From DAIQON01 sp036787835 (lineage in GTDB: Bacteria > Patescibacteriota > Saccharimonadia > Saccharimonadales > UBA4665): DNA of 64,000 nucleotides. Numbering within the stretch: position 1 is the stretch's first letter; every line of letters begins with the position of its first letter. The stretch spans positions 62,001 to 126,000 of the forward strand of contig DAIQON010000002.1 in NCBI GenBank assembly GCA_036787835.1, written 5' to 3'. A program made the translations under genes and the position numbers. Under the pieces are notes generated by a model. The model saw only the letters and a program-made list of their open reading frames with translations, was not told the DNA's origin and did no database searches. This document shows positions 44,592 to 53,390 of this stretch, in pieces.

Positions 44592-45505
44592 TACTTATTC
44601 TCCCCCGCAACGTGAGCCGCAAACTCTTCTTTACCTTCAGTTAGCTCAAGGAAGACCTCTTCTAATGATGCATTCTTTGGCGCTAATTCAAGTACTGTAA
44701 TTTTGGATTCAAAGGCTAGCTTACCAATTTGATCAGTTTTGGCTCCAGAAACTTCAAGACCACCATCTTTTGTCCTAACGGCAAATGATTTATCTTTAAG
44801 TAACGTTTGTAGCTTTGCCTGATTAGACGAACGGACAAAGACGGTCGATTTGGTGCCACCGCTAACTAAGTCCTTAATCGATGTGCTGGCAATAAGCTTG
44901 CCTTTTCCAATGACAATAACGTTATCTGCCATTTGGGCCATTTCATTAAGCAGGTGACTCGAGACAAAAACAGCATTTCCTTGATCAGCATAATCTTTTA
45001 GAAATTCTCGTAGCCAGACTATACCTTCTGGGTCAAGCCCGTTGGCAGGTTCATCAAGAAGGAGATACTTTGGTCTAGCTAGAAGTGCAGCGGCTATGCC
45101 AAGTCTTTGGCTCATGCCTAGACTAAACTTACCTGGACCTTTTTTGGCTACTTCCTTTAGACCTACAATATCTAACACTTCATCAACTCGAGAGGCTGAC
45201 ACGCCAGCGGCATTAGCAAGTACCTTAAGATGATTTTGTGCACTTCTAGTGGGATGAAAAGCCTTTGCCTCCAATAAAACACCTACAACACTAGCAGGGC
45301 GACTATAAGTATGCAGTAATTTACCGTCATAGGTAGTCTTACCGCCACCGTTATCTAGCCCGAGCATTAGGCGCATAGTACTTGACTTACCCGCACCATT
45401 TGGGCCTAAAAATCCGGTTACCTTTCCGTTGGCTACTTCAAATGAAATATTATCAACGGCAGTAGTTTTACGGAAATTTTTAGTGAGATTAGAGGCTTTG
45501 ATCAT
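44591..45505 (-). CDS. ABC transporter ATP-binding protein
   Basis: 304 residues. Walker A GPNGAGKSST, signature FSLGMSQRLG (LSGGQ variant), Walker B YLLLDEPANGLDP and the switch His in VFVSSHLL are all present. The C-terminal 80 residues form the accessory domain of the BcrA/CcmA-type exporters. It pairs with the permease at 43809. Confidence 0.94.
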   Translation of the reverse strand: MIKASNLTKNFRKTTAVDNISFEVANGKVTGFLGPNGAGKSSTMRLMLGLDNGGGKTTYDGKLLHTYSRPASVVGVLLEAKAFHPTRSAQNHLKVLANAAGVSASRVDEVLDIVGLKEVAKKGPGKFSLGMSQRLGIAAALLARPKYLLLDEPANGLDPEGIVWLREFLKDYADQGNAVFVSSHLLNEMAQMADNVIVIGKGKLIASTSIKDLVSGGTKSTVFVRSSNQAKLQTLLKDKSFAVRTKDGGLEVSGAKTDQIGKLAFESKITVLELAPKNASLEEVFLELTEGKEEFAAHVAGENK

Positions 45506-45546
45506 CTAGTATTATTCTAGCATAGGCCCCGTTATAATAGCCGGCC

Positions 45547-46005
45547 TTATTTAGAAAGGTGCTTCTTAATAACAGCTAATATCTCTGCCTGATTCTTTAG
45601 TTCTACCATCTGCTCTTCTTGTAAATTGGCTAGATAGGTTAGCGTTTTGTGATCTGCCTCAGCCTTTGCTTCTTGTTTGCCTTGAATTACGTTTTGACCA
45701 ACCATGATTATTGGAAGTAGTACAAGTTGCAAGAAAGTTTGCGCAACCCAGGCAATGAGACTGATTAAACTTATCGATATTAGCCAAGTAGGAAAATGTG
45801 GCTTCAGTGCTGGGATAACAAGACTAAGAGTTGCTGGCAAGGATACAAACGCAAGTAGAGCAAATAAATAGGCGCTCCACATGGTACCAACGCTATTTGT
45901 AATCTTTAGTGCAAGGGCGTTATTAAAACGAGCCATTCCTCGTGGTGCGGTTCCTATTAACTCGCTTGGATGGATGACGTGTTTATTTGGATCGTTGTTG
46001 CCCAT
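45547..46005 (-). CDS. DUF1003-like membrane protein (152 aa)
   Basis: Two membrane segments (about 41-64 and 74-98) sit between a short N-terminal region and a C-terminal coiled-coil (KQEAKAEADHKTLTYLANLQEEQMVELKNQ). This topology matches the DUF1003/low-affinity iron permease-like small membrane proteins. Function not known. The family call is by topology more than motif. Confidence 0.6.
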   Translation of the reverse strand: MGNNDPNKHVIHPSELIGTAPRGMARFNNALALKITNSVGTMWSAYLFALLAFVSLPATLSLVIPALKPHFPTWLISISLISLIAWVAQTFLQLVLLPIIMVGQNVIQGKQEAKAEADHKTLTYLANLQEEQMVELKNQAEILAVIKKHLSK

Positions 46006-46038
46006 ATGAAAATATAATAACAGAAATAGGTTTAGGTT

Positions 46039-46170
46039 TTATATTAGCTCAACTATTTCAGCGTTGGCCATTCTATATTTTGCCTGGTGATGATCAATGT
46101 ACTCGTGGGTATGAGGCATCTCTTTAACTACTCTATACAAGGCTCTGCCGATTGTCCCGTGGCTTACAAC
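46039..46170 (-). pseudogene. C-terminal remnant of a histidine-phosphatase-family protein
   Basis: A 43-codon open frame without a start reads VVSHGTIGRALYRVVKEMP and ends KYRMANAEIVELI. The VVSHG-x(2)-GRAL and N-A-E-I pattern is the C-terminal signature of phosphoglycerate-mutase-like histidine phosphatases. The N-terminal RHG-containing part is missing; the preceding sequence is the stop of the ferric-reductase-like gene, so the gene was cut by deletion. Confidence 0.6.
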
Positions 46171-46178
46171 TATCTATT

Positions 46179-46832
46179 CTAGTCTTTTCTACCTCGCTTT
46201 AAAGTACCAGCACGCCAGAGTCGAACGACTATAGCGACTAGTAGTAGCAGGCTCAAAAAGATCCATCCAGCCCTAAATATACCGTATTTGAGGTCGGAGC
46301 CCGCATATAGGGCATGAAGAAATACCAACAGTATGACAGCGTAACTAATGTAGTGCAGTTTTCGCCAAGTAGTCTTCCGGCTATCTATCCAGCCAAGAGA
46401 ACTGGCAACTAAGATAATCGCTCCGTACATAGCTAGTACGCCCATGGTAACCGCAATAGCACCGAGAGGTAAGCCAAACAATTTAGTCCCATTACTATAA
46501 TGTGAAGCGAAGGGTACTAGTATTTGAACGAGGTTGAAGCTGACGAAGTGATCAATTAGTAAAAAACCAATATGTATCGCTATAGCTATCAGGAGTGCGA
46601 TAGCCATAGCCTTATGTATCGCCCAGACCTTCACTGGCTCGATATAGCGGTAGATAATCCCGGTAACCTGGCCTATGCCGGAAATCATCAGTAAGATCAG
46701 TAAAGCGGCTGCCAAGAATCCAGCACCTCTAATTACGTACCATGGCCAAGACGTCGAAATACGGTTTATTGCGACTTGGCTGGCACTTGTAGCTATATAG
46801 TGGCCGAAATTAAATAGACTAGATTGGTACAT
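46179..46832 (-). CDS. Ferric-reductase-like transmembrane haem protein
   Basis: 217 residues with six membrane segments. Paired histidines suitable for haem ligation are seen in IHKAMAIALLIAIAIHIGFLLIDH and LHYISYAVILLVFLHALYAG, the pattern of the ferric reductase/MsrQ domain. It probably moves electrons across the membrane. It is last in a three-gene run with a flavin reductase and ApbE, with 26 bp between it and apbE. Confidence 0.85.
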   Translation of the reverse strand: MYQSSLFNFGHYIATSASQVAINRISTSWPWYVIRGAGFLAAALLILLMISGIGQVTGIIYRYIEPVKVWAIHKAMAIALLIAIAIHIGFLLIDHFVSFNLVQILVPFASHYSNGTKLFGLPLGAIAVTMGVLAMYGAIILVASSLGWIDSRKTTWRKLHYISYAVILLVFLHALYAGSDLKYGIFRAGWIFLSLLLLVAIVVRLWRAGTLKRGRKD

Positions 46833-46858
46833 TAGTGCTCCATCATGTTCTTTATCGC

Positions 46859-47767
46859 TTAGGACTTTATTATTGTAGCTTGGTCACCACTTAATTGCAC
46901 CAGATAAGACTGAATTAAAGCTTTAGCTTTAAAGCAATTTGCTGACTTTTTACCTTCGATTAAAATACATTTACAAAAGACGTCTGCTTCAGTCGCACTA
47001 CCGGCAGTAATTGTGGCTGTTAAAATATCTGTTTTTGCGGGCTCACCTGTTCGCGGGTCAATAATGTGATGCCAGGCTTTTCCATTTTTTATACCTTTCC
47101 GTTTGGTAGTACCGGAGGTCGCTATTGCCCTAAACTGACCGTTATTATTAGATATCTTACCTACCGATTTATGGGAGTCACTTGCATCCTGAATAGAAAC
47201 GCTCCAGTTAGACTTATCTAAATCATAGCCACTACAGACAATATCACCACCGAGAGATACCCAGTAGCCCTCCAGGCCTTGCCCTAGTAGAAAGGTGTGG
47301 AGTTCATCGAGTAAGTAGCCCTTGCCGATACCGCCAAAATCTATCGCACTGTCTTCTGGTATTTTTGCCCAGTTATCACCAATTTGTATGTCTTTCACAG
47401 AAAATAGCCTGCGGTCAGTATAGTCTATTACTTTAAAGTCATTATTCCATGACGCTAAATAGCCAGCACGTTGCAGGGCGGGTAGTATAAAAGGGTTGTA
47501 TATTTCGTCTGTTTTTATTGAGAGATCTTTGGCCGCACCTAAAAGATCTGTAAAGGCACTACTTACTTTAGTCTTTTGACCAGCATGTTTATTAAAACTA
47601 GTTAGCTCGCTACCTTCAATAAAACGGCTAAAGCGTTCCTCAAAATCGTGTATTTTGTCATGTAGCGATTCGAAAATTACTTCAATAGCCCCCTCTGCCT
47701 GTATGCCTACGAGAGTAATAACAACTTCTGAGCCCAGGGCCTTAAATTGTTGCTGGTATCGTTTCAT
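46859..47767 (-). CDS. apbE: FAD:protein FMN transferase
   Basis: 302 residues. Family motifs: DFGGIGKGYLLDEL, WVSLGGDIVCSG, the HHIIDPRTGEPAKTDILTATITAGSATEADVFCK block with the Mg-binding Asp and Thr region. No signal peptide is evident, unlike many ApbE proteins. It attaches FMN covalently to Ser/Thr of extracytoplasmic redox proteins. It starts one base after the reductase stop, so both are translationally coupled. Confidence 0.92.
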   Translation of the reverse strand: MKRYQQQFKALGSEVVITLVGIQAEGAIEVIFESLHDKIHDFEERFSRFIEGSELTSFNKHAGQKTKVSSAFTDLLGAAKDLSIKTDEIYNPFILPALQRAGYLASWNNDFKVIDYTDRRLFSVKDIQIGDNWAKIPEDSAIDFGGIGKGYLLDELHTFLLGQGLEGYWVSLGGDIVCSGYDLDKSNWSVSIQDASDSHKSVGKISNNNGQFRAIATSGTTKRKGIKNGKAWHHIIDPRTGEPAKTDILTATITAGSATEADVFCKCILIEGKKSANCFKAKALIQSYLVQLSGDQATIIKS

Positions 47768-48820
47768 TTACGATACCGATGTTACCGGTGCCTGATAGCT
47801 TTGATTATTAGATGTGGTGTTGGTGGTTGATGACCCGGTGCTTGAGCCTGCTGACGCAGTTTGGCTAGTAGTTGCAGTGCTACTACCACTACTAGCCGAT
47901 GTTGATGAGCCGCTACTACTAGTTGATTGAGAAGTATTTGTTGACTTAGTACTGTCGGCACTTACTACTTTAGGCACCAGCCTTACTAAATCTAGGCTCA
48001 TAAAAAATCCGACTGCTAGTACTAGAGCGGCTGCACTGAGGCCGTAAGTGAGTTTATTTATACTAAATCGTGCCCCATTGTTTATATCTTCAACCTGGCT
48101 ACTTGGACTAAAATCTTCAGAAATAATTCTATCCGGATCAGTATTATTGTTGATCAGAATTTGTTTCATAGTGGAGGTGAAACTGATTGGTCCACAGACA
48201 AAGAATGTGAACTTGTTGAAATTTCCACTAGTTAAATTCATTAATCGCTCTTCGGTTATTCTTCCAGTTAATGAGCGGGCTCCTTTCAGCTGGGTAGCAT
48301 CACCATTGGTTACAAAGAAGGCACTATTGAAGTTAGGATTTTTCTCTTCTAGCAATCTAAGTTCGTCGTAAAATGGGATATTTTGTTCCGACTGATTGCT
48401 ATATAAAAGAGTCATTGGGATGTTTGATCTTGTTTCACTGGCAAAGCGAATCATGCTCATAAAAGGTGTTATGCCGATACCACCAGCCAACATAACAACA
48501 TTTTTGTCATAGTTCTCATCGATAATAAAGTTACCAAATGGACCTCTTAAAAAAATCTTATTACCAGGTTCAAGATCAGCAATTGAGTTCGTAAAATCAC
48601 CAAGAACCCTCATCGAGAATTGGACCTCGTCAGGGTTGTTTGGCGAACTAACAATTGAAAAACACCGCATAGGTGAAGGTCGACCATGATACTTATAGCC
48701 TATAGCAGCGTACTGACCCGGACTAAAGTCAATTTTGTCCCTACCTCGACGTGGCTTTAGGGTAATCAGTAAGGTATCGCTAGAAAACCTTTCAACGCTT
48801 TTAACAATATAATTATTCAT
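47768..48820 (-). CDS. FAD/NAD(P)-binding oxidoreductase with membrane anchor and Ser/Thr-rich tail
   Basis: 350 residues. Residues 1-100 form the FAD barrel (PMRCFSIVSSPNN), 105-235 the NAD-binding part (MLAGGIGITPFMSMIRFA, FFVCGPISF). A membrane segment (about 258-276) and a 65-residue Ser/Thr/Gly tail follow, placing the tail outside. No clear ApbE FMN-attachment motif with Asp and Ala-Thr is seen in the tail. It could feed electrons from NADH to the adjacent haem protein. The fusion of a soluble reductase to a membrane helix and low-complexity tail is unusual. Confidence 0.88.
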   Translation of the reverse strand: MNNYIVKSVERFSSDTLLITLKPRRGRDKIDFSPGQYAAIGYKYHGRPSPMRCFSIVSSPNNPDEVQFSMRVLGDFTNSIADLEPGNKIFLRGPFGNFIIDENYDKNVVMLAGGIGITPFMSMIRFASETRSNIPMTLLYSNQSEQNIPFYDELRLLEEKNPNFNSAFFVTNGDATQLKGARSLTGRITEERLMNLTSGNFNKFTFFVCGPISFTSTMKQILINNNTDPDRIISEDFSPSSQVEDINNGARFSINKLTYGLSAAALVLAVGFFMSLDLVRLVPKVVSADSTKSTNTSQSTSSSGSSTSASSGSSTATTSQTASAGSSTGSSTTNTTSNNQSYQAPVTSVS

Positions 48821-48931
48821 GACTAGGGCAATTATACCCTTGTTGGCTTAGGGATTGCTGAAAGATGTATAAGCTACTATTTTGATCGAAATATAGGTCT
48901 ATTTTTATAAATTACCAAAAGCTTGACTACT

Positions 48932-49402
48932 TTACCGATTAATAAGGCTTGCCAGCCTATCGAGGCTCTGGTTCCAGCCAATATTCATACCAGATAATGG
49001 TCCTTTGGCGGCCTCAGTAGTATTAGTAACTTCAATATTGAGCGTCAACCTGGTGGTATTAGCATCGATAGACTCTAAAGTTACCGTGTTTTTGGTGTCC
49101 ATCACTGGTTTCCCGTCAACTACTGGACTCGAGGTAAACACTAGTTTAGTTGGAGCCAAAATCTCAACCACCTTCCCGGTCATTGGCCATTTTGTGCCAG
49201 CTAGTTCACCGAGTTCTTGACTGGCTAGCATTACGATGTCGATATCGCCAGCTTCTTGGGCCTCAAACTTACAAACTGGAATGGTTACACCTGATGGCCC
49301 CCACCACTGCTCAAGATATTCTACTTCTGTCCAAGCCTTAAAAACTAACTCAATTGGCGCCTTATATATTCGGTCAATATTTAGCATAGTATTATCTGAC
49401 AT
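48932..49402 (-). CDS. SRPBCC (AHSA1-like) domain protein
   Basis: 156 residues, typical of the activator-of-Hsp90-like family: NIDRIYKAPIELVFKAWTEVEYLEQWWGPSGV at the N-terminus, then a curved sheet and the C-terminal helix GPLSGMNIGWNQSLDRLASLI. These proteins bind small hydrophobic ligands. It is the third gene of an ArsR-AHSA1-AHSA1 operon, a common arrangement. Confidence 0.9.
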   Translation of the reverse strand: MSDNTMLNIDRIYKAPIELVFKAWTEVEYLEQWWGPSGVTIPVCKFEAQEAGDIDIVMLASQELGELAGTKWPMTGKVVEILAPTKLVFTSSPVVDGKPVMDTKNTVTLESIDANTTRLTLNIEVTNTTEAAKGPLSGMNIGWNQSLDRLASLINR

Positions 49403-49413
49403 TATTTTTCTCC

Positions 49414-49846
49414 TCAGCTATTTAATGAACTCTCTAGCGTGTCTAATAATGCATTGGTCCCCTGCTCTCGGCTTGTTGGACTATCTAGCCCATCAAGAAA
49501 TGCCCCAGATTCGTGTAGCGTTAGCGTCGTCACACCAGCTTGCTCAGTTAGTTCAATCGTGGACAGAGATACCGATATCCGTTTACCGTCTAAATACATT
49601 TCATAGGCGTAGATTATTCGCTTGTCAGGTACAAGATCGTAATATACCGCCTTGAATGTATGAGTTACTCCGTTATGAAACTTACCTTCATTAAACTCTG
49701 TGCCGCCTACTTTAAAATCCATTTGGTGCTCCAAACCACTGTTCTTTCTTTTGCTTATCTGCGAACATGCTGTATACATCACTGGCCTTCGCTTTTAGCT
49801 CACGAGAAAGTGAAAACTCAGCAAATTCAACTTGGTTACTATTCAT
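49414..49846 (-). pseudogene. Frameshifted SRPBCC (AHSA1-like) gene
   Basis: From ATG at 49846 (AAAGGAG upstream, overlapping the ArsR stop as ATGAATAG) the frame reads MNSNQVEFAEFSLSRELKAK and continues to KEQWFGAPNGF before TAA. The next frame continues the family without gap as MDFKVGGTEFNEGKFHNG down to the stop at 49414. The junction lies at about 49715-49730 near CACCAAATGGATTTTAAAG; the total length (433 bases) implies a net +1 or -2 change. Either a recent mutation or a sequencing error. Confidence 0.8.
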
Positions 49847-50174
49847 TTCTTTGCTCCTTTATTAATAGCTCTTCTAATCGATCCAGTCTATCGTCCCAAA
49901 GTCTTCGATAGTCTCTAAGAAACTCATCTACGCCAACTAAACTTATCGGTTGTGACTCAACAATTTGTTGTCTACCGTCTCTACGTTTGGTGATAAGCTT
50001 CGCCTTCTGTAACACCTTTAAGTGCTTTGAAATACCGGCTAGGCTCATCTTATACTCGCTAGCTATGTCACTAACAGTTCTAGCACCCTCGGATAGCTTT
50101 AAAAATATATCTCTCCTCGTTGGATCAGACAGTGATGAAAAGATTGAGTCTAGTTCTGGATTATATTCAACCAT
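49839..50174 (-). CDS. ArsR-family HTH transcriptional regulator
   Basis: 111 residues. The winged helix is seen in FSSLSDPTRRDIFLKLSEGARTVSDIASEYKMSLAGISKHLKVLQKAKLITKRRDGRQ. It lacks the paired cysteines of metal-sensing ArsR proteins. It leads an operon with two AHSA1-like genes, a pairing found in many bacteria, and probably represses it. Confidence 0.92.
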   Translation of the reverse strand: MVEYNPELDSIFSSLSDPTRRDIFLKLSEGARTVSDIASEYKMSLAGISKHLKVLQKAKLITKRRDGRQQIVESQPISLVGVDEFLRDYRRLWDDRLDRLEELLIKEQRNE

Positions 50175-50239
50175 ATGGTTAACTATTACTACTCTATTAT
50201 TTTATAGTCAACTTTTTTTATTAATTTAGTTAGTAGTAA

Positions 50240-50674
50240 TCAGTTAATTATTGTCTTTTTGGCTTCGAGTTTAATAGCTTTAATAAATTGAGATTTTAAA
50301 ACTTTTTCTACTGGCATAAACAGGGGGCGGGGAATGTTGCCAAAACTTACCCACTTCAAGTCTACGTACTTATCTGGTTCAGTTATGCTTTCCTGGCCAC
50401 CGTCATAATCAGATAGCATCAAGATCGTCACATAGTGCTTGTCGTCACGTTTAAAATAATCATTACTAACTGCTCCAAAGCGAATATTAGCTACCTTTAG
50501 TCCAGTCTCTTCTAGTACTTCTCTGTAAGCTGTTTCCTCGAATGTTTCGCCGTAGTCTAAGTGACCCCCTGGAATACTCCAGGTATCTTCACCATGACTA
50601 CCCTTCCTAAGCCCAACTAAGAACTCCCCATTCTTAAATATAAAACAGCCTACTCCAACTCTGGTTGCTTTCAT
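50240..50674 (-). CDS. NUDIX hydrolase (144 aa)
   Basis: Complete Nudix box GGHLDYGETFEETAYREVLEETGL near residues 37-60 with all catalytic glutamates. The N-terminal RVGVGCFIFKNGEFLVGLRKGSHG and overall length resemble ADP-ribose or 8-oxo-dGTP-type pyrophosphatases; the substrate is not determined. It is separated by 65 bp from the ArsR operon. Confidence 0.92.
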   Translation of the reverse strand: MKATRVGVGCFIFKNGEFLVGLRKGSHGEDTWSIPGGHLDYGETFEETAYREVLEETGLKVANIRFGAVSNDYFKRDDKHYVTILMLSDYDGGQESITEPDKYVDLKWVSFGNIPRPLFMPVEKVLKSQFIKAIKLEAKKTIIN

Positions 50675-50795
50675 TAGTTAATAATATAACAATATGTCGC
50701 CCATTCTCTAAAATAAGATATGACCGATATAAGCATAGGTTAATTTATCTCCTTCAAAATGGATCATTTAGCTTAAAAAAGTTAATATAGTGCTT

Positions 50796-52478
50796 ATGGT
50801 TCCAGAGTTTAACGTTAAAACCATAGATACTAAGTTATCAGGCGACAAAATAGCTCATCTATGTCTATATGTTATGTTGGTAACGACCATCGCCTACTAC
50901 TATTTCACTAGCGTACTTCATCATCAATTCCACGCCTCAAGTCTTATTGGCTTTGGGATCGTCGTCGTTCTGATTCTACTACAGGCTGTTTCCAGATTTG
51001 TTCCAGCAACCAAAGACTGGGAAATATTTAACAGTGGTGGCGCCGGACCACTGATTGTCTATAATGTTGCGACCGCAGTTTTAGTAATATCCTATGTTCC
51101 ACTTTTTAGCCCCTTTATCTTCTCTATTGCTGCAGCAATGTTCATTACCATCTATTACCGTGGTCTGTGGGCATTTCTATATTCAGTATCGGTAATTGTT
51201 GTTATTGCGGTACTTTATGTCGTTATTCATGGTATACCTCACGGCTCGGTTGTAGAATTTTATCCAATTATGTTCGTAGCGCTAGGAGCCGCTTTCGGCG
51301 GTATAGTTGCCAGGGCCGGTGCAATTGATTCTGCTCTTCGAAAAGAGTTTGTTCGAATTAGTCAAAGTATTGAAGTAGATAGAGAACAGCTAAGTTCACT
51401 GATGAATAATATGCCGACAGCAGTAATTGCCATCGACGTTAAGGGAAATATCCTTTTCTATAACAATAAAGCCACTAACTATCTTGTCCTAGATAAGGAA
51501 GATAGGCCAGCTCCGCCAAGCTTAGTTATAATGCGTAATAAGCAAGGTGTAGCTGTTAACCTGGCTTCACTAGCCTCTGATCATAATGCAGATAAGCTTC
51601 AGCTAAATGATGTCTACGCCTACAGCAAAAATGATGAGACGATTTATCTCGGAATCGACATATCGCCAATTTTAACCAAACATCATAAGGAAGAAGCTGG
51701 TTTTATTCTTATTCTGAGAGATATAACCAAAGAGAAGTCACTTGATGAAGAACGTGATGAGTTTATTTCAGTAACCTACCATGAGCTTAGAACACCACTG
51801 GCTACAGCTGAGGGTTCGCTGTCGCTTCTATTAGATCCAGAGATTACTGTTAATATGACCGATCATGTAAGGCAACAAATTGAGTACACCTACGACAGCA
51901 TTACCTACCTTTCCAACGTGACTAACCAGCTGGCAATGCTATCTCAAGCAGAGGCCTCAAACCTAAAGATCACCTATGAGGAGCTTGATGCCACAATATT
52001 AGTCAAAAAACTGGAATACTTATTTCTTGATCAAGCCGAGAAAAAGAATTTACAACTTACAGTTGTTGTCGAACCAAATATTAGTGTAATTCGTACTAGT
52101 ACAGTATACCTTGAGGAAATTCTAAAGAACTTGATTTCTAATGCTATAAAATTTACCGATGAGGGCACAGTTACTATTAAAGTTGGTCAGATAGTTGGTG
52201 ATGATTCAATTACCTTTACTGTTAGCGATACTGGTGTCGGTATAAGTGAGCGAGATAAGGATAATGTCTTCTCTAAGTATTATCGGGCTGAGGATTATAG
52301 GACTCGCAAGAACGGCGGGACTGGTCTTGGATTATATTTGTCTTCTAAGCTGGCTGGCTACATAAGTGCCAAGATGGACTTTGAGAGCGAGCTTAAAAAG
52401 GGTTCGACTTTTATTCTTCGTGTGCCGAATATTTCCGAATCATCTGCAGATAAATTAGCAGTAGTCTCTAGTAGCTAA
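50796..52478 (+). CDS. Membrane sensor histidine kinase (orphan)
   Basis: 560 residues from the ATG at 50796 (an in-frame GTG is at 50790). Six membrane segments (about 25-185) form the sensor, followed by a PAS domain (about 200-315), HisKA with the phospho-acceptor His in SVTYHELRTPLATAE, and the ATPase domain with NLISNAIKFTDEG (N box), DTGVGISERD (G1), and GGTGLGLYLS (G2). No response regulator gene is adjacent. The 14-bp stretch ATAGTGCTTATGGT at its start equals part of the cassette repeat, perhaps by chance. Confidence 0.92.
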   Translation: MVPEFNVKTIDTKLSGDKIAHLCLYVMLVTTIAYYYFTSVLHHQFHASSLIGFGIVVVLILLQAVSRFVPATKDWEIFNSGGAGPLIVYNVATAVLVISYVPLFSPFIFSIAAAMFITIYYRGLWAFLYSVSVIVVIAVLYVVIHGIPHGSVVEFYPIMFVALGAAFGGIVARAGAIDSALRKEFVRISQSIEVDREQLSSLMNNMPTAVIAIDVKGNILFYNNKATNYLVLDKEDRPAPPSLVIMRNKQGVAVNLASLASDHNADKLQLNDVYAYSKNDETIYLGIDISPILTKHHKEEAGFILILRDITKEKSLDEERDEFISVTYHELRTPLATAEGSLSLLLDPEITVNMTDHVRQQIEYTYDSITYLSNVTNQLAMLSQAEASNLKITYEELDATILVKKLEYLFLDQAEKKNLQLTVVVEPNISVIRTSTVYLEEILKNLISNAIKFTDEGTVTIKVGQIVGDDSITFTVSDTGVGISERDKDNVFSKYYRAEDYRTRKNGGTGLGLYLSSKLAGYISAKMDFESELKKGSTFILRVPNISESSADKLAVVSSS

Positions 52479-53244
52479 ACTCTTCTACAGACTCGATGTA
52501 GCAACGATCGGCTGGAATAAGGTGCAATCTCTGGGTTAGTCTGCGTAACTCATCGTAGGTTCTTCGCTCGATAACTTGCGGTAGACTGTCACCCCGAACT
52601 TCTGCCACTACAACTACATTATCTTCGTACAAATACCGTAGATCTGGTGCTTCGCCGCGTAGCTCACTGACTAATCTGCCGTCAGAATCATAGAAGTATC
52701 GATCAACACTATTTGTTTTTCCATCTGCAGACAGGCTAATACTTGTCATACATTTTCCATCTTCGTCAAAAAGGGTTATATGTGAGCCGCTAAATACTTC
52801 ACCTTCCCCAAAACCAAAATCAAAGAATACATCTACCCTTGTGAAACCTCTGCCATAACTACATGATTCTCTTGTTAAAAAGGTGGGAGCCTCAGTAACA
52901 ACATCTATTAAAAGTCCATTCTCGTAAGAAAATACTCTGGAAGCTAGCAACCTATCTTCACTAGCGTAAAAAGCAGCTCGAGTTATCTTCCATTCATCAT
53001 CTGGATCATTTCTGTATTCATGCTCATAATGTGCTGTCTCTACGACAACTCCATCAGCATTAGTACGCACTTCAGAAATTGGCTGGCCGGCGGATGAGTA
53101 CTCTATATCTACTAGGGTTATTCGTCCAAATTCTGCCCGCTCTATATGCGTGGGAAACGACAACTCACCAGTGGCAAACTCGTTTATCCGTGAGAGGCTT
53201 CCTGTACCCAACTGCTTTTCTTGGATTGGAGAAATTGGAGGCAT
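52468..53244 (-). CDS. Hypothetical protein with YD-like repeats (258 aa)
   Basis: A soluble beta-rich protein built of strands ending in turns such as EYSSAGQPISEVRTNADGVVVETAHYEHEY, TLFDEDGKCMTSISLSADGKTNSVDRYFYDSDGRLVSELRG; the YxYDSDGRL unit resembles YD/RHS repeats. No signal peptide is visible. It converges on the sensor kinase with an 11-bp overlap. Family not assigned. Confidence 0.68.
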   Translation of the reverse strand: MPPISPIQEKQLGTGSLSRINEFATGELSFPTHIERAEFGRITLVDIEYSSAGQPISEVRTNADGVVVETAHYEHEYRNDPDDEWKITRAAFYASEDRLLASRVFSYENGLLIDVVTEAPTFLTRESCSYGRGFTRVDVFFDFGFGEGEVFSGSHITLFDEDGKCMTSISLSADGKTNSVDRYFYDSDGRLVSELRGEAPDLRYLYEDNVVVVAEVRGDSLPQVIERRTYDELRRLTQRLHLIPADRCYIESVEEFSY

Positions 53245-53390
53245 AATATCTTAGTATCTCAGCTAATTCTTTTGATGCAAGCATTAGTAAGATAAAAAGT
53301 TTACTCATTTAATATGCCTTCTCGCAATAGTGCAAAGTTTTTGGACATATTTAAATGTCGATTAACTAATGTTGCGGCTTGGTGGACCGA

